Assembly: GCA_022592435.1 (NCBI GenBank)
Contig: JABYQS010000376.1
Coordinates: forward strand, 1-26,529
Length of the DNA stretch: 26,529 bases
Direction of reading: 5' to 3'
From: Cerioporus squamosus
Lineage: Eukaryota; Basidiomycota; Agaricomycetes; Polyporales; Polyporaceae
Part shown: positions 10,204-18,979 of the stretch, in pieces
How positions within the stretch are numbered: position 1 is the stretch's first letter
How the letters are laid out: each line of letters starts with the position of its first letter
The notes under the pieces: model-generated
Seen by the model: the letters and a program-made list of their open reading frames with translations, nothing else
Told to the model about the DNA's origin: nothing
Database searches by the model: none
Made by a program: the position numbers and the translations under genes

Positions 10204-12563
10204 ATGGAACGTCTGCGCGAGAAGACCGGGCCTAGTGAGAGCACCGTCGGCATGCCTACATTGGAACCTGCTCACGTGCCTGACTTGATACTTCAGAGGC
10301 GACGGCGCACGGGCGAACCAAGGCTCAAAATGCACCAGGCCGCGGCGGTCACATCTCGACTAGCAGTGAGTGACGACGCTGCTACAGCACTCCTCGCCGC
10401 CACCTAACGACGTAATTCATCTCGAATTCAGCCAGACGGCGCTCCTACGCCGAAGTGCTTGTGGAAAGCAACTCTGCGAACACTCGTCTTCCCCCAAGAG
10501 CCGACACCACGCTCGCGGTCCAACGCACCTCAGTCAGCTCGATCGCGTGTCAACCCAGGAAAAGGTCGCTATCCTTTGGGTCTGGTGAGTGATTCACTTG
10601 CATTTTAAACCACTCTTCTCCTCTGCGTCCGAATCCATCCGCTCGCTGCCATGCTTCACTCGCTTGCTGGGTCTTCCCACCTGACGTTACAGTCCATAGG
10701 TCTATACAGACGACGTGAGCTAACTCCCTTGTATCCCTCCAGATGACTCAGACACGCCTCTGGCCTTGAGAGTACGCACTAGTTACGGTGAGAGAAACGG
10801 TCCGGCTCGAGTATGCACGAAATCTGATTGACACCGTCCTAGGGCCCACGACACGCGCGGCTGCCCGGAAAGAACAGGAGATATCGCCTCCCGTCCGGCT
10901 TAGTACTTCCCTTCTGGACCTTGCAATCTCGGCCGAGCGCCGTGCAGCCACGTCGCAGCAATCTCAAGCCCGCAGCGTGCTGCCAGACGACGAAGTCGAT
11001 AACCCACCCACGGTCGTATATCAGCCGGCGCGGCCGAACTCAAGCAATCTCATCCCGTACGTCGAGATACCCAACGGCGGGCACACGAGAGGGGGCAGTC
11101 AGCCGCGACTACACGGGCAAGTATCCTCCGCACCGCGAGAGCGGGAGCACACTTCACCTCATCGACGCGCTGGCGGCCACATGGGCTCACACTCACGTTC
11201 GGTGCGAGGTGGACCTTCCACTGGACGCGGTGGCAAGATGTACGTCGAGATACGGACGAGGACTCGAGATCAGATCCGAAGTGCAGAGAAGAGACGCAAG
11301 GCGAGACAAGAACGAGATGCTAAGGACTTCGAAGAGCACGGTGGCCTCCGCCGTCACGACGGACCCGCGGTTTTCCGTATCCTCCGCGAGGCCGAGCCCA
11401 TCGAGTTGGATGTCTCCCTGGACTTTGACGTGAGCGACAAGGAAGGACGCACGTTCCCAGTTGCGACCACTGGATGGACTGGAGCGAGGGTCACGCACAC
11501 CGAGGAGGAGATGGAGGATCACGACCTGGATTGGTTCTTGCAGCGTGGATTCACATACCGTGAAACCGATCGAAGGTACGTCAGTGTCGTGTGACGTTGT
11601 CGGCGGTAGCTCAGAAGCCGTGCAGGTACCCGTTCTGCCTGCTTGATCCTCAAAACCGCAATGTTGTCACCTTTGCCTCTGAACCGCCCGACGACCCGAC
11701 GTGGATGGACAACCACGACAGAGTGGTCGAGCTGTTTGAAGAGGCCAAGAAGAACGCGACGGTTCCTGCTCGTTCGTCCAACCGCCGGGGAACATGGGCC
11801 GCTAATGTGGGCTATTCAGTGGGCGGTGGGCAAACGGTGCGTATGCCGTCTCCTCGTGTGCGAACATTTGTTGAGTTGGTCCGCAGGCCCCGGCGAATAT
11901 AGCACTAGGCGCCAACGAGGAGGTTGTGGAAAAACTACGGAACACCGACGAAATCCGCAGGATCGCTCTGTTCATGGACAGTAAGTGTCGTTCTGAGACG
12001 GCGGTGTCAGCGCTGAAACCCTGTGTGCAGGATGTTTCATGACGTACCAGCGGCCGATGTACAAGTACTACGAAGAAAATATGGGTCGCCTTCGTCGTGC
12101 AGATCCCAGCCTGCGTGCCAACTGGGAGCCATGCGTGTTCGCCGCAGCGACCTTCAACCTAGGCCCTCGTTCAGTAGCCCGCATACACACCGACGACAAG
12201 AACTTCGCACCGGGCTGGTGCGGTGTCATGGCTTTGGGGAACTTCGACTACAGAAAGGGCGGTCATATGGTCCTTTGGGACCTGAAGTTGGTTATCGAAT
12301 TCCCGCCAGGAACGGTGATGTTCATTCCTTCTGCCATACTCCGCCACTCTAACACCACCATCAGCGAGCATGAGAAGCGGATGTCGTTCACGCAGTTTAC
12401 GGCCGGCGGGCTCTTTCGATGGGTAGACTGTGGGATGCAGACCCAGAAGAACTTCTTTGCTAAGGGCGGGCGACACGAGAAGTCTGGAACTGAACGATGG
12501 ATGGAGGGCATCGGGAGGTTCACGACCTGGGATGCATTGATGAAGCAGGTTTACGATGTTTGA
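10204..12563 (+). CDS. TET/JBP-type 2-oxoglutarate/Fe(II) dioxygenase
   Basis: The secure exons are about 10770-11575, 11627 frame in 11626-11836, 11887-11980 and 12031-12563 (TGA), with three introns of exactly 50 nt that keep frame. The last exon carries the double-stranded beta-helix signature: His (12186-12188) and Asp (12192-12194) of H-x-D, the distal His in LRHSNTTI (12345-12347), and Arg in KRMSFTQF (12378-12380) placed to bind 2-oxoglutarate. FNLGPRSVARIHTDD, GGHMVLWDLKLVIEFPPG and FTAGGLFRWV resemble the fungal TET/JBP-like family. Members of the wider family oxidise 5-methylcytosine or thymine in DNA. Activity of this fungal branch is inferred. The Arg-rich N-terminal region has no known domain. 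The start is uncertain: ATG 10204 with an intron at 10366-10431 is possible. It converges on the KDZ gene. Confidence 0.85.
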
Positions 12564-12635
12564 TTCTTGGACCTCCTGTAACTAGTCAGGGTGCCTACCG
12601 ACGTGCTGCCGTCCACGTTCCCCTTGCCATTCCTG

Positions 12636-12772
12636 TCTGAAAACGGCTCGGTTGCGCACGAACAGCGCCCGAGCCGCCTGGCTACTGACGACTGCACCGT
12701 ACAGCACAAGCGCGGCCAGGAAGTCATCCTGCTCTAGGAGGTAGTGACCGACACTGGCATCCCTACTGATAT
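12636..12772 (-). pseudogene. Fragment of an F-box-like gene
   Basis: The - strand translation has VGHYL, then FLAALVLYGAVVSSQAARAL and FVRNRAVF. This matches VGHYL, FLDDLVSYAAVVSSQAALAL and FLRDRSVL of the intact F-box gene (near 3154-3270). Similarity covers only about 45 codons, near residues 37-85, and stops on both sides. The F-box itself is absent. The fragment ends 3 bp from GC-rich repeat copy 3 and 73 bp from the dioxygenase stop codon. It is a relic, not an expressed gene. Confidence 0.8.
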
Positions 12773-12774
12773 GG

Positions 12775-13129
12775 CTACGTACATACATGCAGTCGGCTTG
12801 CGCCGTGTCTCTGGACTAGGTTGAGATGGAGGTATATAGGGATTGAGAGCGGCTCATACAGACTCTGGGGTGGTGGGGTGGCCTTCCCAGACGGTCGCTC
12901 AGGGACGACGCAGCCGGGCCTGAGGTGGCGTGGTGGCCTGCTGACCGGCGTGAAAAGTGCCGGTACTGCGCCCACGGTGATGTTGTGCTCTCCATGGGCT
13001 CAGAAGCGAGACCCGCGGTGGTGTGGTGGCCTCCGCGGGCGATAAGGTGGTGCTAGACCGGCATTCACGGCGTTGCGAGGCACTCAGGTCGAGGATTTGG
13101 ACAACTGAGGCAGGGGAGGGGTGGGGTGC
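12775..13129 (+). repeat. GC-rich dispersed repeat, copy 3
   Basis: Begins CTACGTACATAC and has core units near 12869, 12924, 12976 and 13017 (spacings 55, 52, 41). It ends with GTCGAGGATTTGGACAACTG and GAGGCAGGGG. It directly follows the F-box gene fragment. Confidence 0.8.
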
Positions 13130-14082
13130 ACATATCCGGATGCGTACCTTGAGTGTGCCCCTATTCCCTACGTTTCCTTACGGGACAGCAGTGTCCTCAC
13201 CATCTCCAACCTTGCGTCCTTGAACACCGAAAAGCCTGGCCTGTGCGGTAGCGATGGTACACACGACAGGACGAAGATTGGAAACGAAACTCACCGACTT
13301 ATGGCCCTTTATGCACCGGGGATGCATCCGGCCACGTTGCCCTCCTCCGATGTCCTCTCCCAATCAGCGAACTGGTGTGCACCTGGTGTATATGGGTCGA
13401 CGACATCGAAGGACTCTTGAGAACGTGCCAGCTGTCGAGGCGATTTGACTACCGCAGAGACCGGTATCGGCTAGAGTGTGATGCCCCGGTAGCGACTGGA
13501 ACCTAGCGACAGACATGAGGTATGCGTAGCGAAGGAGGTCAGATGTAGGCGGCAGTGAGAGAGGCCCTTAGACGCGCCACTGCGAAACGTTCGCGCGGAG
13601 TCAACTTTCTCGCGCGTCCGCCACGCGCGCCTTGCCCATGACTTCCTGGACCGTCGCGCACGGCTTTCAAAAGGTGGAACTATCTGGGGAGTACTCTCAA
13701 TCTCAAGGTATATCGAACTTCGTTCCCATAACTGACAACACTCTCATATGCCAACGTGCTAGCGAATCCCAGGATGCTCAGCGGTGAGTCACAGCCTCGG
13801 AGAACGCACGCGCCGACTCAGAACGAACTGACCTGGCGGATCAGGGACGACGGACACGTCTGTCACAGCAACATTTGCGGAGCCAGCGCTGGCAGGTTAG
13901 TTGTCTTGACGATCAGTTCGCCCTGTGCCTATGCCAGCAAGACAACAGTGACTGATGCTGTTGCGGCAGGCCCAGACGGCGAGGGAACAGGGCACCAATC
14001 CTCCGCCAAACTGCAAGATGCCACTGTCATATCGCCGCACAGTTGTCCCACCAGTATCGCTGAACCCTGCGACCACGACGGC
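13130..14082. other. Region without a firm gene
   Basis: Nothing recognisable from 13130 to 13755. From 13756 an open frame runs into family A copy 2, so its first exon may be longer than I annotate. A long - strand frame at 13897-14379 overlaps it and I regard that as a shadow. Confidence 0.5.
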
Positions 14083-14706
14083 ATGTGCCACTGCAAGGAA
14101 GGACGGCCCGTGTGGGTCTACGTCAACTACGTTCCTACGTGCTGCGCCGAAAGCGGTGCTGAAGGAGTCGAGGTGGTTGTCCTCGCCGAGGGCATAGAGA
14201 GCCTCACGGTGCGCACAATCCTCTGCACTCATGCGCAGATCACACCTCTCACATCCGCTTGCCGGCAGCTCGTAATTCCCAGGTCTATTCAGCATATCAA
14301 AGCCGGTGTGCACGATGTGCACGATGTCTGGGGACGCTACTTGCGTGAGAACCTCCTCGAGTCGAGCACTCCGCGACAAGCTCGCATGTTCATTGCTGCA
14401 GTGGGGAGCATGCTGTACTTCTCATCCAACCATTCAGAGTGCACGGATGCTCTGTGGGCCCAATTCGACGCCGCGCTGGCTGACGTGGTCTCGTTCAGCA
14501 AGGCCTTCAAGTTGGAAGACCGCACGGAGCGGCTGCTTGTGCCGTTACTTCTGTGGGCGATCACGCGATGCCAGGTGAGTACCCGCATGTCACGACGATA
14601 AAGCAAATGTTAACGTTACCCCCTTCATGACATTCAGCTTGCGATTGTTTTGCCTGCCACATACTTCCATCCTGGCCAATCGTACACGGAGCATTTGGAC
14701 ATGTAG
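14083..14706 (+). CDS. Family A protein, copy 2 (unknown function)
   Basis: Three exons, 14083-14208, 14269-14574 and 14638-14706, with GT-AG introns of 60 and 63 nt, both phase 0, give 166 aa. Both introns fall where those of copy 1 (5695-6409) fall. Matching blocks include Leu-x-Ile-Pro at the start of exon 2, VGSMLYFS, DALWAQF, LEDRTERLLVPLLLWAITR, and Leu-Pro in exon 3. Exon 1 is the most divergent; its frame is open back to 13756, so the start is a guess based on copy 1. The first intron happens to be open in frame, so the gene can be mistaken for a single long exon. The stop lies 156 bp from the end of the convergent KDZ gene. Confidence 0.65.
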
Positions 14707-14861
14707 TTGGGTGGAACGGGTTGTCTCGGTCGTGGTAACCTTGGAGATATGTGTAGTAATCACATCGTCGATAACAGGGTCCTGCATGCCATGAAAGAAG
14801 AGCATAGTACCGACTGAGAAAGTCCTGTGTATATCTCTCCGAGAACCACCCCTCCCTCAGG

Positions 14862-17541
14862 CTACTCCCGAGGAAGCCGCAGCTCCTCGATGGGCACAAG
14901 GCGGGGACGTGCTCCACGCCTGTATAATACCCCAACTTGCCACTCGTTATGGATGGCGATCATTTCATCAAGAAAAAAGTTGTAGTTGTCCTGTTGCATC
15001 TCCCGAACGATCGACTGGAACTGTCCAAACCAGACGTTCGCCTGTTCCGCGGCAGACGAGTTGAACAGCCACTCATGAAGAGCATTGTAGAGCTCCGGGA
15101 AGGTGGCCGGGTTACAGTTCAGCTTGCAGAACTCGTCGGTATCCTTGTGCTTAGTGACTGCGTGGAAGACGTCGACAGGGAGGCCCATACCTTCCAGTCG
15201 GGTCTCTTGGCTGGCGAGGATATGTTTGAGAAGGATGCAGTTGTTGTCGAAGAAGCAGAAGGACGGCCGCGCGCGGGGGTAGTGAGAAGGGAAGGTAGCG
15301 GCTAGGAAGCGCTGCGGCTAGAAGGTGAGCAGAAGTAAGGGCAGCGGTGAGAGTGAGTACGCACTATGCAGTTTGAGGGAGACTCGGCGGTGTAGAAAGT
15401 TGCGCGAGAGACGATAACACCACAGCACCTCACAATGAGTTGTTCGTTGTGCGTCCAGGCCCGTATACCGTTCCATGACAGCGCTTCCTCCTTTGAAGCT
15501 GTATTGGCCTCAACATCTTCGACGTCCTCGACGGTGGCCTTGTTTTTGCCCCGTGAGGACTTTGGCGCGGGCGGGGCTTGTGAGATATTCCCGTCGGGTG
15601 TCTGAGAGGTAGGAGGCAGGGCGGGAGGAGGATTGTGTGGTGGTGGTAGATGTGGTGGATGCGGATGGTCCTCAGATGCAGCGGCCGTGTCCGCGGGTTG
15701 CGGAACCTGGGAACGTGATGCGGGAGGATGCGGCTGGGCGGAGCCTGTGCTAGTGTCGCTGGGGAGCAGGTGGCTGTCACATGGATGATCGGCGGGAGGT
15801 GCAGGGGACTCCGCGCATGGTGCATCACGGGCACAAGAAGGCAAGGAGGAGGCTGGCAGTGAGAGAGGCCCTGCAGGTGTCTCAATGGAATCCTGGTTGG
15901 CGGGCGCGAGGAGCGCGATGTCAGGATGATTGTCATTGACGGTGTGCGTGTCCGCGGGGTCCTGCAAGGCTCGCGCCACCTCAGCCTCATCAAGGAAGTA
16001 GTCATCTTCGGGAGGGACAGGCTGGGCGTCCACAAACGGTGGCGTGGCAGCGTCCTTGCCCTCCATGCGCCTCCTGAGACGGAATATGGCCTGGCCGCGC
16101 TCACGTTGACGCAGCTCGAAGGCCCGATGCCGCTGTGTAGAGCAGGTGCGCATGCCGTCCGAGCATGGGCGAGTGCAGCCGGTTATGGCACACTCGTTCG
16201 CCATGTGCGCATGAGTCTCGCAGAAGCGATCTCGCGGTGACTTCAAGCGTCCCAGACAGTGCCGCACGTTGCAGCGAGGGTGACCGACGGTTACGCCGTC
16301 CATGACACAGGCGCTCAGACGAGCTAACAGGAAGCAAGGTTGGGTAAGCAGGATGCCTAACTGATTGGAACAAGTCGACTTACTCCTTGGCTTAGAGGGA
16401 TCGTCGGGAATGTTGATCTTTTCGCACTCGTCGCATGCATGCGCCCACTGCAGCTGACCAGTCCCAGCCATACGAACATTTCGCAGGGTGAGTGCAGCCC
16501 GGAAACGCTCTGACTGCTTCCCCTTGTGTGGCAAGCACAAGGTTTCTGAGCGGCGCGAGGAGTCGAGCATGAGCGCATGGAGGTAGAACGCGCTCCAGAC
16601 GTGGTCGCTGTCCAGGCCATGGGCGTGCTTGATGTCGCCGGACAGTGCGAGGTTGTAGATGCGAGCCACAGTGTCCCCAGACGCACTAAGTAACAGGAAG
16701 CCTCTATGAGTTTCAGAACCGCGGCGATCTGAGTGCGCATGAACACACTGTGCGAAAGCCATCTGCGCACGAACCAGCGACATAAAATCCGAGTCGATAT
16801 AGTAATGTTCGGCGGCCTCAACGACATCCGACACGCCGTGGTGATACCGCCGGACGGAGAGGGGAGAATCTGCCTGGGTGACGGAATAGTTGGGACGGTA
16901 GGTGGTCTTGCAAGCTGGATTCATGTAGAAAGGGGTCAACGAGGAGGCACGCATGACATGATGTGATAGATCCGCACCTTTGCAATACAGAGTCACGATA
17001 CGAACAGGCAGCACCCCGCGTTGGACCGTGAATAGATGGGCAAGGAAGGGCTTGTGCGTGCTCTGGAGCGGCTTGCCACGGTCTTTGCACGCTGCGGTCG
17101 TGCAAACGCGATGGGGCGAAGTGAGTATTTCTGCACCTGCAAACAGAGTGAGCGACGTCGTCCTGGATGCCGTCGAGCCAGCACTGCAGAGGGAGGCTTA
17201 CCAACTGGCTGCGTAGTTGCTAGCGTCGATAAATCCTTGTCCAGCGCGGCAGGGTCAGGAAAGAGGTCGTGGGAGGGCTGGTGGAGGGCTGTGTGCCCAA
17301 AGACATCCCATAGAGCATCAACGTCGTTCAGAGACAGGTGCAGAATGTGTGCGAGAGAGTGGCGGACTGGGTCAGGAAGCATGGGAGTGCTGACCGTCCT
17401 GCGGGGGGCACTCAACAAGATCAACGGTGTGAGCCGCGATACCGCGGCGAAGAACTTGCTTAGTTGGACATATTGAAGGCTGGCAGAGAGCCGGGGATCC
17501 AGGGTATCAAGGAGAGATACGACCTCTTGAATAAGGAGCAT
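14862..17541 (-). CDS. KDZ transposase with CxC5/CxC6-like cysteine clusters
   Basis: Exons 17541-17202, 17136-16384, 16323-15365 and 15317-14862, with introns of 65, 60 and 47 nt that keep frame, give 835 aa. Residues 1-113 are the helical N-terminal part seen in CxC5 proteins. Residues 125-190 hold a CxC5-like cluster (C125, C130, C165, C189). Residues 370-430 are CxC6-like (VMDGVTVGHPRC, then RFCETH, ECAITGCTRPC and TC). A Pro-rich linker follows. The RNase H-like part includes THNEQLIVRCCGVIVSRATF (655-674), Asp708 in FFDNNC and Glu775 in SSAAEQANVWF. KDZ enzymes move DNA transposons and are often linked to TET/JBP genes in fungi. No internal stop or frameshift is seen, so it may be recent or active. 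I could not place the first catalytic Asp with confidence. Confidence 0.92.
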
Positions 17542-17664
17542 GGTGGCGGCAAGGAAGGACTTAGGGAGGGCTCACGTCGTGGGCTGATGGCATGAAGGCG
17601 TAGCGCTGCGCAGCAGCGGACTCTGATGCAGTTGTAAACCTGGGACTTACTTACTAGTCTTAAC

Positions 17665-17670
17665 TATATA
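17665..17670 (-). promoter_or_regulatory. TATA-like sequence upstream of the KDZ gene
   Basis: TATATAG on the - strand lies about 125 nt before the KDZ start codon, in an A/T-rich patch unlike its surroundings. Position fits a core promoter, but short TATA-like words occur by chance. Confidence 0.3.
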
Positions 17671-17686
17671 ATGCATAGAAGTGCAC

Positions 17687-17701
17687 TGCCCTACTAGGGC
17701 A
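17687..17701. repeat. 15 bp palindrome upstream of the KDZ gene
   Basis: TGCCCTA, C, TAGGGCA: exact 7 bp arms around one base. It is 146 bp upstream of the transposase start codon. Role unknown; it could be a binding site, a transposon end or chance. Confidence 0.6.
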
Positions 17702-17889
17702 CGTCAAGAGGCTCCAATGTAGATATTATGAAGCAGGAAGGGCGCACTCACCAGAACAGTAGAAGTGCCGCATATCTGCAGTGATGCGACAGCGGAAGCA
17801 TGAAAAATATACCTGGCGGCGATGAGTGAGTTCAAGATCACAGACAGTAGCGGCGTGTAGCACAGGACTACACAAGGGTTGCGTCGGCA

Positions 17890-18720
17890 GAGACCTACCG
17901 ATCTGCTGAAGCTATGCGGGAGTAAGCCGGCCAGATTGCGACATTCGTACACCGGGCTGCTATGCCATGTATCGCAGTCTGTCGCAGTGCGACAGTACGG
18001 CACATAGGAGAATGGGGTGCGTAAGTTATCTATCGCAGTTCCCTGGCATTAATCTACACATCGCTGAAGCAATGCGGCAGAGCTAAGAGGGTGCGGAAGA
18101 TGTCTGTCGGAATGCTGGAGGTAAGTGTCGCAAGCGGTAGCGCAGAACTGACGCACCTCTGAAGCACTTCGGAAGTCCAAACAGACCTCGGAAGACGTCT
18201 GTCGGCTTGCTGGAGACATGTGTCGCAAGCGGGACCACAAGGCAACGCACTACTGCAGCACCGAGGAAGTCATAGTGCATTGCGGAAGACATCTGCCGGC
18301 ATGCTTGAGGTAAGTGTCGCAATAGTGGAGCACAACTGCAGAGGTGAGGCACTTACCTAGTAATGCGGAACTTATGTATCGGTATGCTCAAGGGCAAGTG
18401 CCGCAACGCTGAAGCGATCGGGCACTTACAATGAAGTGCGAAAGATATGTACCTAAATACTTCAGATAAGTACCGCGGACGTACCGCATCACCGACGCAC
18501 CACTGACGCGAGAGCAGCAATGCGATACAGGATCGGAACATACCTTACGGATATCTGCCGCATTGCTTGAGTGACCCAGCCGAGGGCGGAAGACAGGAAT
18601 GGAGATGCGGGAGTAACTATCGCATTGCGGGAGAAAGAGGCTACTGCGATAGAACAGAGGGGTAGAGCTCATGATAACTACCGAGATGCGGGAGAACGCC
18701 TGCCGCACTGCTGCAGCAGG
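17890..18720. repeat. Degenerate tandem array, period near 94 bp
   Basis: A theme close to TGCGGAAGACATCTGCCGGC followed by ATGCTTGAGGTAAGTGTCGC recurs with starts near 18092, 18186, 18281, 18364, 18437 and 18545, and with weaker relatives from about 17890 to 18720. Spacings are 94, 95, 83, 73 and 108, so units have gained or lost segments. It fills the gap between the KDZ gene and RPN6. Open frames here are by-products. The rest of 17542-17890 holds no gene I can support. Confidence 0.7.
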
Positions 18721-18823
18721 CGAAGTTGGACTTATGGGATGAGTAGGGGAGGAGAAGAGCCGCGTACAGACGGGCGCCTCGGCTATATGGCGCCTATCAC
18801 CATCACTCGGCTAATGTCTTGGC

Positions 18824-18852
18824 GTCTGGACTGTCCGCCAGACAGTCCAGAC
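18824..18852. repeat. Perfect 12 bp inverted repeat, 5 nt loop, before RPN6
   Basis: GTCTGGACTGTC, loop CGCCA, GACAGTCCAGAC. It ends 127 bp before the RPN6 start codon, so it lies in the promoter or 5' leader. It could form a hairpin in RNA or bind a dimeric factor. Which applies cannot be told from sequence. Confidence 0.9.
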
Positions 18853-18979
18853 ATCTCTCCACAGCCCAACTGTTCTCCTCGCGTCCGTTCTCCGCCACTT
18901 TGCTCGTCGTCCTGTCTTCCGTCCTCATCGTCTCCGACTATCTTGTAGCTGTTTTCTCAACCACCTGCGCTGCCAGACA

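Larger units (their letters stand above)
10204..17541. mobile_element. Candidate KDZ transposon region (ends not resolved)
   Basis: A complete KDZ transposase (- strand) and a TET/JBP-like dioxygenase (+ strand) face each other, with a family A gene between. Such pairs are known in agaricomycete genomes. I could not find terminal inverted repeats or target duplications by eye, so the listed limits are only those of the two genes. GC-rich repeat copy 3 and an F-box fragment inside this span suggest that it may be a composite or a nested region and not one element. Confidence 0.45.

Noticed and set aside
3748..13129. Long terminal repeats of a retrotransposon
   Set aside because: Three diverged copies 4-5 kb apart looked like LTRs, but I see no reverse transcriptase, integrase, primer-binding site or TG...CA ends between them.
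13897..14379. 160-codon - strand open frame
   Set aside because: It overlaps family A copy 2, which has paralogue and splice-phase support. The - strand frame has no similarity or splice signals.
15430..16104. - strand 224-codon Pro/His-rich open frame in a second frame
   Set aside because: It is a shadow of the KDZ Pro-rich linker in another reading frame.
17890..18720. CRISPR array
   Set aside because: The repeats are long, degenerate and contiguous with no unique spacers, and this is a fungal genome.
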